A DNA stretch of 64,000 nt from Enterovibrio norvegicus_B (lineage in GTDB: Bacteria > Pseudomonadota > Gammaproteobacteria > Enterobacterales > Vibrionaceae), in the NCBI RefSeq assembly GCF_002876705.1, contig NZ_MDAG01000021.1, forward strand, positions 59,229 through 123,228, read 5' to 3'. The notes beneath the pieces were generated by a model. That model saw nothing but the letters and a program-made list of their open reading frames with translations. It was not told the DNA's origin and did no database searches. The position numbers and the translations under genes were made by a program. Shown here in pieces: positions 8,743-16,980 of this stretch. Within the stretch, counting starts at the first letter, position 1; each line of letters starts with the position of its first letter.

Positions 8743-8766
8743 AAAAAGCCGCTTATGCGGCTTTTT
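8743..8766. terminator. Bidirectional terminator between ubiV and nlpI
   Basis: AAAAAGCCGC (8743-8752) and GCGGCTTTTT (8757-8766) form a 10-bp stem with a TTAT loop. It can serve ubiV on plus and nlpI on minus. Confidence 0.9.
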
Positions 8767-8818
8767 TTCTGCGTCAAACCCGTGCTAAGTCATGAATAGC
8801 ACAGTGTGGGATCCATCG

Positions 8819-9721
8819 TTATGACGATGGAGCTTGCCTCATCTTCTGTGCGATAAGACCGAGTTCTAACATGGAGTAACGATGCTCAACAAAGTCATAC
8901 ACATTACCGGACATCGCCAGCTTATAGAGAGCCACAGCGGAACGGTAATCACCCATGGTCTGGTAGCGTTTCGCTAAATAGAAATACCCTTCACACAGTC
9001 TCTCCGCCAGTTGCGTGTTGTCTCGGCTTGTACGCCCGATATTTTCAAAGAATTCGCTTTCACTGACATCACGAATATAGAGACGTGCAATTTGCCATCC
9101 CCAATCTTGTTTGTCAGAGGCTTGATAGCGAGACGCTAAACGCTCCCTTGCAAGCACATCGCCGTCTTTTTCAACTTCAACCAAATACAGCCATAGCGCG
9201 CGATACGCATCATGAGGGTTGTCTTTGTAATGCTTGAGCAAATCACGCTCAGCAAGTTCGTAACGACCACCGTAATAAAGCGCAATGCCACGGTTACGCT
9301 CAGCAAACTGATGCGCTTCATCAAGCTCCAATGTGGAATCAAACGCTTCATAGGCGGCGTCGTAAAGACCGCTTTGCGTGAAATACACACCCAAGATGTT
9401 AAACACATCCGGTTGAGCGGGATTAAAAGAAAGAGAACGATTGAAATCGAGACGCGCAAGGTCACGTAAACCTAAACTGTCGTTAATTAAGCCGCGCTCA
9501 TAATAAATCTGCGCTCGGTCTTTTTCGCTTAAATCAGAACGCGTGAGGATTTGATCAATACGTGCCAATTGCACTTCTTGCTGTGTGGTAGGTTGCAGAG
9601 GCACGGCCATTGGCAGTAAATGCCAAGGTTGAGCACTACTGACTGACGACGTCGACGCACACCCTGAAAGCAACAACAACGAGCCCACAAGCGTGAACGT
9701 TAGCCATCTATTTTTTCGCAT
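8819..9721 (-). CDS. nlpI: Outer-membrane lipoprotein NlpI with TPR repeats
   Basis: A protein of about 300 residues. The N-terminus has a lipoprotein signal (basic M-R-K-N-R, hydrophobic core, lipobox L-L-S-G-C), so it should be lipidated at the cysteine and anchored in the outer membrane. The rest consists of helical TPR repeats such as ...Y-E-R-G-L-I-N-D-S-L-G-L-R-D-L-A. In E. coli NlpI is an adaptor that binds peptidoglycan hydrolases and the protease Prc. The start is uncertain among TTG 9730, GTG 9727 and ATG 9721; AGGAG lies four bases before the GTG and ten before the ATG. It follows pnp as in E. coli but is separated from it by a terminator. Confidence 0.92.
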   Translation of the reverse strand: MRKNRWLTFTLVGSLLLLSGCASTSSVSSAQPWHLLPMAVPLQPTTQQEVQLARIDQILTRSDLSEKDRAQIYYERGLINDSLGLRDLARLDFNRSLSFNPAQPDVFNILGVYFTQSGLYDAAYEAFDSTLELDEAHQFAERNRGIALYYGGRYELAERDLLKHYKDNPHDAYRALWLYLVEVEKDGDVLARERLASRYQASDKQDWGWQIARLYIRDVSESEFFENIGRTSRDNTQLAERLCEGYFYLAKRYQTMGDYRSAVALYKLAMSGNVYDFVEHRYSMLELGLIAQKMRQAPSS

Positions 9722-9740
9722 TCGCACCAATCTCCTACCA

Positions 9741-9765
9741 TTAAAAAAGGGGGCATAGCCCCCTT
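9741..9765 (-). terminator. Terminator downstream of pnp, directly before nlpI
   Basis: On the minus strand AAGGGGGC/GCCCCCTT form a stem with a 3-nt loop, followed by TTTTTT. nlpI starts about 20 bp further on, so it needs read-through or a promoter overlapping the terminator. Confidence 0.85.
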
Positions 9766-9775
9766 CTTATACCTT

Positions 9776-9796
9776 GTTTACGCGTGTGGCGTAAAC
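9776..9796. repeat. 8-bp perfect inverted repeat after pnp
   Basis: GTTTACGC (9776-9783) and GCGTAAAC (9789-9796) are separated by 5 nt. The element lies between the pnp stop and the terminator and may protect the 3' end or act as an extra hairpin for termination. Confidence 0.4.
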
Positions 9797-9870
9797 CTCT
9801 ATGCCTTACCTGAGTGATGTTGTGTGGGCGAAACGCCGTTCAACACGATCAGTGGCAGAGTCAGGCTATC

Positions 9871-12003
9871 TTATGCGTCAGCTTCTGGCTGTGCATCAGA
9901 AGCTTCTGCTTCAGCGGCTGGCGCTTCCAAAGCTTCTTTCATGCTCAGACGGATACGGCCTTGACGGTCGATTTCCAGAACCTTAACTTGCACTTCTTGA
10001 CCTTGCTCTACGTAGTCAGACACTTTCTCGATGCGCTTATCAGCAACTTGAGAAATGTGTACTAGACCTTCTTTGGTGCCGATAACAGACACAAAGCAAC
10101 CGAAGTCAACGATGCGTGTTACTTTACCCGTGTAGATACGGCCAACTTCAACTTCTGCAGTCAACGCTTCGATACGTGCAATAGCGGCTTTCGCTTTGTC
10201 ACCATCAGTTGCAGCAATTTTCACTGTACCGTCATCTTCGATTTCGATGGTGGTTTCAGTTTCTTCAGTCAGTGCACGAATGACCGCACCGCCTTTACCA
10301 ATCACATCTTTGATCTTCTCAGGGTTGATCTTGATAGTGTGGATACGTGGCGCGAACTGTGAAATATCTTCACGTGCAGAGCCAATTGCTTCGTCCATAA
10401 CGGTAAGGATGTGCAGACGCGCACCTTTCGCTTGGTTCAGAGCAATTTCCATGATCTCTTTAGTGATACCTTCGATTTTGATGTCCATCTGCAATGCAGT
10501 AACACCATCATCAGTACCCGCTACTTTAAAGTCCATGTCACCTAGGTGGTCTTCGTCACCCAAGATGTCAGAAAGAACAACGAAGTCGTTGTCTTCTTTC
10601 ACAAGACCCATCGCGATACCCGCAACAGATTTCTTGATTGGAACACCTGCGTCCATCAGCGCAAGAGATGTACCACATACAGACGCCATTGAAGACGAAC
10701 CGTTTGATTCAGTGATTTCTGAAACAACACGGATGGTGTATGGGAATTCATCTTGGCTTGGCATTACTGCAGCAATACCACGCTTAGCCAGTTTACCGTG
10801 GCCGATTTCACGACGCTTAGGTGAACCAACAAAACCCGTCTCACCTACACAGTATGGAGGGAAGTTGTAGTGCAGTAGGAAGTGGTCAGTACGCTCACCA
10901 GTGATTGAATCAATGATTTGCGCATCACGCTTAGTACCCAATGTTGCAGTAACCAATGCCTGAGTTTCACCACGAGTGAACAAAGATGAACCGTGGGTAC
11001 GTGGAAGTACACCAGTACGAACGTCTAGCGCACGAACCATGTCTTTTTCACGACCATCGATACGTGGGTTACCCGCAATGATACGGCCACGAACAACGTT
11101 CTTCTCAAGGCTGCCTAGCATGCCTTGGATTTCACGAACGTTAAGATCTTCGTTTTCTTCGCTCAGCTGAGCAATAACGCTTTGCTTGATTTCGCCAACT
11201 TGAGCGTAACGCGCCATTTTCTCAGTGATTTGGTACGCTTCAACGAAACGAGACTCAGTCAGTTCAGCAACGCGTGCTTTTAGCTCAGCGTTGACTTCTG
11301 GAGCAGCCCAATTCCAAGCAGGTGTTGCAACTTCAGCAGCAAACTCATTGATTGCAGTGATCGCAACTTGTTGTTGGTCGTGACCAAACACAACGGCTTG
11401 CAGCATTTGCTCTTCGCTTAGGCGGTCAGCTTCTGATTCAACCATCAGAACCGCGCCTTCAGTACCCGCGATAACCAGGTCCAAACGGCTGTTTTCAAGT
11501 TCAGTGTTGCTTGGGTTAAGCACCAACTGATCGTTGATGAAACCAACACGTGCAGCACCGATAGGGCCATTGAACGGAAGACCAGAAATCGCCAGAGCAG
11601 CAGAGGTTGCAAGCATTGCTACGATGTCAGGGCTAACGTCTGGGTTTACAGAAACCACAGTAGCGATAACTTGAACTTCGTTTTTGAAACCATCTGGGAA
11701 CAGTGGACGAATTGGACGGTCGATCAGGCGAGACGTCAGCGTTTCACCTTCAGAAGGACGGCCTTCACGCTTGAAGAAACCACCAGGGATTTTACCTGCA
11801 GCGTAAGTACGCTCTTGGTAGTTAACAGTCAACGGGAAGAAATCTTGACCTTCAACAGCGTCTTTCTTACCAACAACACTTACGAATACTGAAGTGTCGT
11901 CCATGCTAGCCATAACAGCAGCAGTCGCTTGGCGAGCCATAACACCGGTTTCTAGCGTAACGGTGTGGTTGCCATACTGGAATGTTTTTACGATTGGATT
12001 CAC
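9871..12003 (-). CDS. pnp: Polyribonucleotide nucleotidyltransferase (PNPase)
   Basis: A 710-residue 3'-5' phosphorolytic exoribonuclease. Two RNase PH-like domains (about 1-140 and 310-545) flank a helical domain. They are followed by a KH domain (about 550-615, with I-G-K-G-G) and an S1 domain (about 620-690). The last 15-20 residues form an acidic, alanine-rich tail. It is the scaffold partner of RNase E in the RNA degradosome. The start codon is GTG at 12003 with AAGGAA upstream; the product begins N-P-I-V. It is the last cistron of the rpsO-pnp block and is preceded by a large leader hairpin, which suggests RNase III-dependent autocontrol as in E. coli. Confidence 0.98.
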   Translation of the reverse strand: MNPIVKTFQYGNHTVTLETGVMARQATAAVMASMDDTSVFVSVVGKKDAVEGQDFFPLTVNYQERTYAAGKIPGGFFKREGRPSEGETLTSRLIDRPIRPLFPDGFKNEVQVIATVVSVNPDVSPDIVAMLATSAALAISGLPFNGPIGAARVGFINDQLVLNPSNTELENSRLDLVIAGTEGAVLMVESEADRLSEEQMLQAVVFGHDQQQVAITAINEFAAEVATPAWNWAAPEVNAELKARVAELTESRFVEAYQITEKMARYAQVGEIKQSVIAQLSEENEDLNVREIQGMLGSLEKNVVRGRIIAGNPRIDGREKDMVRALDVRTGVLPRTHGSSLFTRGETQALVTATLGTKRDAQIIDSITGERTDHFLLHYNFPPYCVGETGFVGSPKRREIGHGKLAKRGIAAVMPSQDEFPYTIRVVSEITESNGSSSMASVCGTSLALMDAGVPIKKSVAGIAMGLVKEDNDFVVLSDILGDEDHLGDMDFKVAGTDDGVTALQMDIKIEGITKEIMEIALNQAKGARLHILTVMDEAIGSAREDISQFAPRIHTIKINPEKIKDVIGKGGAVIRALTEETETTIEIEDDGTVKIAATDGDKAKAAIARIEALTAEVEVGRIYTGKVTRIVDFGCFVSVIGTKEGLVHISQVADKRIEKVSDYVEQGQEVQVKVLEIDRQGRIRLSMKEALEAPAAEAEASDAQPEADA

Positions 12004-12069
12004 GAGAAATTCCTTGTTTTATTTGCACTTACTTAGTGCGAGTCACTTTTTGTTCAAAGGCTTCACCAA

Positions 12070-12176
12070 TCGCGACTAATGACAATACTCAGCCTTCTTA
12101 CTGAATTGAAAAGTAAGAGATTAGCGGAGTACTCTCAATAGTCGCGACCTGATGGTCGACTTCGTAGACTGCGAAG
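12070..12176 (-). promoter_or_regulatory. pnp 5' leader: long RNase III-type stem-loop plus a second hairpin
   Basis: TCGCGACTA (12070-12078) pairs with TAGTCGCGA (12139-12147). Inside, TACTC/GAGTA (12086-12090 / 12127-12131) and CTTACT/AGTAAG (12097-12102 / 12112-12117) extend it into a long irregular stem. A second hairpin, CTTCG/CGAAG, is at 12160-12176. In E. coli an equivalent double-stranded leader is cut by RNase III and then destroyed by PNPase itself. The rest of the 427-bp rpsO-pnp gap shows nothing but the rpsO terminator. Confidence 0.75.
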
Positions 12177-12373
12177 CCAATGAAAGCGCCAATATTATAT
12201 ACCCAAACGGGTGCAAGTTGCATGTTTCGGCACGAATAACTGGGGTTATGCTCAAGGCTTGAGGCTGCAATGCGAAAAGACGGAATCAAAAATGACCTAA
12301 CGCCGATTCTTGACCAACAATCCCTGACGCTTAAGCCTAGTTAAAACACTAAATTGGGCGGGAACAAAAACGA

Positions 12374-12400
12374 GAAAAGGAGCCATAAAGGCTCCTTTTC
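12374..12400 (-). terminator. rpsO terminator
   Basis: An 11-bp stem (GAAAAGGAGCC / GGCTCCTTTTC) with a 5-nt loop lies 31 bp after the rpsO stop, with a T-rich tail on the minus strand. Confidence 0.85.
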
Positions 12401-12430
12401 GGTATGCGGTACTTATAAGCCAAAGGCTTA

Positions 12431-12700
12431 TTAGCGACGCAGACCCAGACGCTTGATCAGCTCAAGGTAACGGTCAGCGTTTTTGCCTTTCAAGTAGTCA
12501 AGCAGTTTACGACGACGCGAAACCATGCGCAGTAGACCGCGACGGCTGTGGTGATCACCTTTGTGCTCAGCGAAGTGGCCTTGCAGGTGATTGATAGAAG
12601 CAGTCAAAAGCGCTACTTGAACTTCTGGAGAACCAGTGTCGTTAGTGCCTTGTGCGTATTCAGCAACGATTGCTGCTTTAGTTTCTGCATTCAGAGACAT
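12431..12700 (-). CDS. rpsO: 30S ribosomal protein S15
   Basis: An 89-residue protein of standard length. It binds 16S rRNA helices 20-22 early in assembly of the 30S platform. Recognisable blocks are T-G-S-P-E-V-Q-V-A-L-L, H-F-A-E-H-K-G-D-H-H-S-R-R-G-L and the C-terminal L-I-K-R-L-G-L-R-R. AGGAA precedes the ATG. In E. coli S15 represses its own translation through a leader pseudoknot; no leader structure could be confirmed here. The gene stands between truB and pnp as in enterobacteria. Confidence 0.98.
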   Translation of the reverse strand: MSLNAETKAAIVAEYAQGTNDTGSPEVQVALLTASINHLQGHFAEHKGDHHSRRGLLRMVSRRRKLLDYLKGKNADRYLELIKRLGLRR

Positions 12701-12843
12701 AGTCTATTCCTAAATGTAAAAGGTTATATTTGCGCCAGCCAATCTCTGATTCAGCCGACACCCGAGCGGCGGATTCTACAGCGCTTGCCCCAATAAGGCA
12801 ATCGATATAGTCCCCACCAATAACTAATTTCAGCTTGGGAAAC

Positions 12844-13791
12844 TTATTGCTGACGGATCTTAACCAAACGCTTTGGCGCGATCATGCCATCGGCATCAAT
12901 TTCACCCACACCAATAAAGGTGCGCTCTTCGCCCATCGTCATACGAACTTGGCCTTCAGACGGCGCATTCGCAGCCTGAACAGCTTGGCCCTGCAAGACA
13001 TAGCTTGCGACATCAGGTTGAAGGTTCACTTCTTCAAGATCTTGTACCGCTGAATCAAGAGAAAGCAGCAATGGATCAAGCAGTTCACGAGGCTGAATGC
13101 CTTGCTCACGCGCTTGTTCTAGCAATTCTTCCAGTTGTTCCAACGTGACCATTTTCTCGACCGGGTAGTGAGAAACACCAATACGACGAAGTGCCGTTAC
13201 GTGTGCGCCACAACCCAGCATCTCGCCGAGATCATCAACGATAGTACGAATGTACGTGCCTTTAGAGCAGTGCACTTCCATCTCAATTTCGTCGCCTTCA
13301 AAGCGCAGTAATGAGATTTCGTAAACCGTAATTTTACGCGCTTCGCGCGGCACTTCGATGCCTGCTCGTGCGTATTCGTAAAGTGGTTTACCTTCGAACT
13401 TCAATGCAGAAAACATAGAAGGGACTTGCATTGTTTCACCACGGAATCCCGCGATAAAACCTTCAAGCTGTTCTAGGTTGACGTTTACGTCACGTGTTTC
13501 AACCACTTCACCATCAGAATCTGATGTATTGGTACGTTCGCCCAATTTCGCCACCACACGGTAACGCTTGTCAGAATCTAACAAAAATTGGGAAAACTTC
13601 GTCGCTTCACCAAAGCAAATCGGCAGCATGCCCGTTGCTAAAGGATCCAGTGCGCCAGTGTGACCCGCTTTTTCTGCGAAGAAAATGCGCTTAACTTGCT
13701 GCAAAGCACCATTTGACGTGATGCCACTTGGCTTATCTAGCAGAACAATCCCATCAACAGGACGTCCTTGACGACGTGGACGGCGGCCCAT
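12844..13791 (-). CDS. truB: tRNA pseudouridine(55) synthase
   Basis: A 315-residue enzyme that converts U55 to pseudouridine in the T-loop of tRNAs. The catalytic aspartate sits in G-H-T-G-A-L-D-P-L-A-T-G. The N-terminal V-D-G-I-V-L-L-D-K-P-S-G-I-T-S is a TruB signature, and a PUA-like C-terminal domain follows. The start codon overlaps the rbfA stop by one base (TAATG), indicating coupled translation. Confidence 0.98.
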   Translation of the reverse strand: MGRRPRRQGRPVDGIVLLDKPSGITSNGALQQVKRIFFAEKAGHTGALDPLATGMLPICFGEATKFSQFLLDSDKRYRVVAKLGERTNTSDSDGEVVETRDVNVNLEQLEGFIAGFRGETMQVPSMFSALKFEGKPLYEYARAGIEVPREARKITVYEISLLRFEGDEIEMEVHCSKGTYIRTIVDDLGEMLGCGAHVTALRRIGVSHYPVEKMVTLEQLEELLEQAREQGIQPRELLDPLLLSLDSAVQDLEEVNLQPDVASYVLQGQAVQAANAPSEGQVRMTMGEERTFIGVGEIDADGMIAPKRLVKIRQQ

Positions 13792-14189
13792 TATTCGGCC
13801 TCTCCATCTTTATCATCTTCAACATGGCGTTCTTCGTCAGACTTAACCGCTTGACTTACCAAGTTGGAAATACGCATACCTTCAGTCAGTGATTGGTCAA
13901 AAATGAAAATCACTTCAGGGGTAATACGAAGACGAATCGCTTTACCAAGCAAAGTACGTACGTACCAAGCTTGTTCATTCAATGCTTCTAGGCCTTCTTC
14001 TGCGGTTTGATCACCCGTAGTCAGGAAGGTCACGTGAACTTTTGCGTAAGCAAGGTCACGAGAAACATCAACACCCGATACCGTCACCATGCCGATACGT
14101 GAGTCTTTAATTTCGCGTTGCAGGATCAGTGCGATTTCTTTTTGCACTTGCTGCGATACGCGTTGAGTACGGCTAAATTCTTTGGCCAT
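13791..14189 (-). CDS. rbfA: 30S ribosome-binding factor A
   Basis: A 132-residue KH-fold protein needed for late maturation of 16S rRNA and cold adaptation. It starts M-A-K-E-F-S-R-T-Q-R-V-S-Q-Q-V-Q-K-E-I-A, typical of the family, and ends with an acidic tail. It lies between infB and truB. A strong hairpin in the 85-bp infB-rbfA gap may limit or shape read-through from infB. Confidence 0.97.
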   Translation of the reverse strand: MAKEFSRTQRVSQQVQKEIALILQREIKDSRIGMVTVSGVDVSRDLAYAKVHVTFLTTGDQTAEEGLEALNEQAWYVRTLLGKAIRLRITPEVIFIFDQSLTEGMRISNLVSQAVKSDEERHVEDDKDGEAE

Positions 14190-14210
14190 AACGCTCTTCT
14201 CTCATAAGAA

Positions 14211-14242
14211 ATGGGGGGAAAGCGCAAAGCGCTTCCCCCCAT
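14211..14242 (-). other. Strong GC-rich hairpin between infB and rbfA
   Basis: ATGGGGGG plus AAGCGC pairs with GCGCTT plus CCCCCCAT across a 3-nt loop, with one bulged A, giving about 14 bp. The minus-strand tail after it is only modestly U-rich (ATTTCTT), so it may be a leaky terminator or an RNA-processing site inside the operon. Confidence 0.6.
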
Positions 14243-14274
14243 GGTGTGTATAAACAACCTGTTACAGGCAGCTA

Positions 14275-16959
14275 TTATTCGATGGTGCGTTTCACTTCAA
14301 CGATTTCGAATACTTCGATTTGGTCGCCTACGCGAACATCGTTGTAGTTCTTAACGCCGATACCACACTCGTAACCTTTCGCAACTTCATTTACGTCGTC
14401 TTTAAAGCGACGTAGTGACTCTAGCTCACCTTCATAAATAACAACGTTATCACGCAGAACGCGGATTGGGTTGTTACGTTTGATGGTGCCTTCAGAAACG
14501 ATACAGCCAGCAATAGCACCAATCTTAGGTGACTTGAAGACTTCACGCACTTCAGCTAGACCCATGATGACTTGTTTGAACTCAGGCGCAAGCATACCGC
14601 TCATCGCTTGTTTCACTTCATCAATCAAGGCGTAGATAACTGAGTAGTAACGTAGATCTAGGCTTTCAGCATCAATCGTCTTACGTGCAGATGCATCAGC
14701 ACGGACGTTAAAGCCAACCAGAATCGCGTTAGAAGCAGCAGCAAGAACAGCGTCAGTTTCGGTGATAGCACCAACACCTGAACCGATGATCTTCACTTTC
14801 ACTTCGTCAGTGGACAATTTAACCAGTGAGTCAGCAATCGCTTCAACAGAACCTTGTACGTCAGCTTTCAGTACGATGTTCAGTTCAGATACTTCACCTT
14901 CGGTCATGTTAGAGAACATGTTTTCCAGTTTCGCTTTCTGCTGGCGAGCCAGTTTAACGTCACGGAATTTACCTTGGCGGTAAAGTGCTACTTCACGTGC
15001 TTTACGCTCGTCACGAACAACTGTCGCTTCATCACCTGCTGAAGGAACACCTGAAAGACCCAGGATTTCCACAGGAATTGAAGGACCAGCCACGTCAACG
15101 TCATGACCGTTTTCATCGCGCATTGCACGAACACGACCGTACTCAAGACCACAAAGAACGATATCGCCTTTTTTCAGCGTACCTTCTTGTACAAGAACCG
15201 TAGCAACTGGGCCACGACCTTTGTCTAGACGTGATTCGATAACAACGCCGTTTGCCATGCCATCGCGGATTGCGTCAAGTTCAAGAACTTCTGATTGCAG
15301 AAGAATTGCCTCAAGCAAGCTATCGATGTTGATGCCTTGTTTCGCTGAAACGTGAACGAAGATGTTCTCACCGCCCCACTCTTCAGGAATAACATCATAC
15401 TGAGCAAGTTCGTTTTTAACTTGGTCTGGGTTTGCTGCTTCTTTATCGATCTTGTTCACAGCAACAATCAGTGGCACTTCTGCCGCTTTTGCGTGCTGGA
15501 TAGCTTCGATAGTTTGTGGCATTACGCCATCATCAGCTGCAACAACCAGAACAACGATATCTGTCGCTTTCGCACCACGAGCACGCATAGATGTAAACGC
15601 TGCGTGTCCTGGAGTATCCAGGAAGGTGATCATACCGTTGTCAGTTTCAACGTGGTAAGCACCAATGTGCTGCGTAATACCGCCAGCTTCGCCCGAAGCA
15701 ACGTGTGCTTTACGGATGTAGTCAAGTAGCGACGTTTTACCGTGGTCAACGTGACCCATGATGGTAACAACTGGCGCACGTGGTTCACGTGACGCAGTGT
15801 CATCACGGTCAGACAGTACCGCTTCTTCCAATTCGTTTTCTTTGCGAAGAACAACCTTGTGGCCCATTTCTTCAGCAACAAGTGCTGCTGTTTCTTGGTC
15901 AATCACTTGGTTGATGGTTGCCATAGCACCCATCTTCATCATCGCCTTGATAACTTCAGTGGCTTTAACAGCCATTTTGTTAGCAAGTTCAGCAACAGTA
16001 ACGGTCTCACCGATTTCTACATCGCGGTTAACTTTCTGAGCTGGTTTCTGGAAACCATGCTGCATAGAAGTTGGCTTAGCCAAACGGCCTTTGCTTTTCC
16101 CACGATTGCCACGGTTACGGCTATCATCTTTGTCTTGTGCTGATTTTTTCTTTTTGCGACGACGTGGCGCAGCTTCTTGGCGACGATCCGCCTCATCTTC
16201 TGCTTCACGTGCATACGTAGATGTTACTGTGTGATGGTCTGCAGTTTCCATCACGTTTGGCACTGCTTCTTGTTGACTCCAGCGCTCTTCGTTTAATTCT
16301 GCCATTTTGCGTGCCTCTTCTAGCTGGCGCTGACTTTCTTCTTCAGCTTTACGCTTGGCTTCCTCTTCCTGGCGGCGCTTGAGTTCATCAGCTTCATTCT
16401 TCACTTGCGCTTCTGCAGCTTCACGAGCAGATGTTTCTTCTGCTGTTTCTTGTGATTGCTGCGCTTTCTCAGCGGCAATGCGTGCTTTTTCTTCAGCGTC
16501 ACGTTGGGCTTTTTCTTCGGCCTCGCGTTTCGCTTTCTCTTGAGCTTCACGCTTCGCTACTTCTTCAGCTTCACGACGGGCTTTTTCCTCAGCCTCGCGT
16601 TGTGCTGCGTCTTCAGCATCACGTTGTGCGGCTTCTTGAGCCACACGTTGTTCTTCTAGTTCGCTGCGCTTCACGTAGGTGCGCTTTTTGCGCACTTCTA
16701 CTTGAACATCCTTACTCTTTCCGCCAGCACCAGAAACACTTAGGGTGCTGCGTTTTTTGCGCTGTAACGTCAGTCGAGTTGGAGCGCTACCATCGTCACC
16801 ATGCTCACGTTTTAAGTGAGACAGTAAGGTTTGTTTCTCATCCTGGCTTACGCTGTCGTCTGCCGACTTTTGAATGCCTGCATCCTGAAATTGCTTCAGC
16901 AAACGTTCTACCGGCGTATCGATCTCGCTCGCCAGTGCTTTAACTGTAACCTCTGACAT
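14275..16959 (-). CDS. infB: Translation initiation factor IF-2
   Basis: An 894-residue GTPase that brings fMet-tRNA to the 30S P site and promotes subunit joining. An IF2_N domain (about 1-52) is followed by a highly charged Glu/Ala/Arg/Lys linker of near-repeats (about 100-225), a basic stretch (265-295), a second IF2_N-like region (about 315-370), and the G domain with G-H-V-D-H-G-K-T at 402-409. Domains II, III and IV follow. GGAGGAG precedes the ATG. E. coli makes shorter isoforms from internal starts; M219 and M237 lie in the linker, but use of them cannot be seen here. Cotranscribed with rimP-nusA upstream. Confidence 0.98.
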   Translation of the reverse strand: MSEVTVKALASEIDTPVERLLKQFQDAGIQKSADDSVSQDEKQTLLSHLKREHGDDGSAPTRLTLQRKKRSTLSVSGAGGKSKDVQVEVRKKRTYVKRSELEEQRVAQEAAQRDAEDAAQREAEEKARREAEEVAKREAQEKAKREAEEKAQRDAEEKARIAAEKAQQSQETAEETSAREAAEAQVKNEADELKRRQEEEAKRKAEEESQRQLEEARKMAELNEERWSQQEAVPNVMETADHHTVTSTYAREAEDEADRRQEAAPRRRKKKKSAQDKDDSRNRGNRGKSKGRLAKPTSMQHGFQKPAQKVNRDVEIGETVTVAELANKMAVKATEVIKAMMKMGAMATINQVIDQETAALVAEEMGHKVVLRKENELEEAVLSDRDDTASREPRAPVVTIMGHVDHGKTSLLDYIRKAHVASGEAGGITQHIGAYHVETDNGMITFLDTPGHAAFTSMRARGAKATDIVVLVVAADDGVMPQTIEAIQHAKAAEVPLIVAVNKIDKEAANPDQVKNELAQYDVIPEEWGGENIFVHVSAKQGINIDSLLEAILLQSEVLELDAIRDGMANGVVIESRLDKGRGPVATVLVQEGTLKKGDIVLCGLEYGRVRAMRDENGHDVDVAGPSIPVEILGLSGVPSAGDEATVVRDERKAREVALYRQGKFRDVKLARQQKAKLENMFSNMTEGEVSELNIVLKADVQGSVEAIADSLVKLSTDEVKVKIIGSGVGAITETDAVLAAASNAILVGFNVRADASARKTIDAESLDLRYYSVIYALIDEVKQAMSGMLAPEFKQVIMGLAEVREVFKSPKIGAIAGCIVSEGTIKRNNPIRVLRDNVVIYEGELESLRRFKDDVNEVAKGYECGIGVKNYNDVRVGDQIEVFEIVEVKRTIE

Positions 16960-16980
16960 TCTGCTCCTCCTTTGCTGCGT

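Noticed and set aside
10196..10870. 224-codon plus-strand ORF antisense to pnp
   Set aside because: It is fully inside a highly conserved gene, lacks a family-like sequence, and is explained by the codon pattern of the opposite strand. Similar antisense ORFs lie over infB (16431-16943), ftsH (23299-23997) and ptsP (51950-52633), and were rejected for the same reason.
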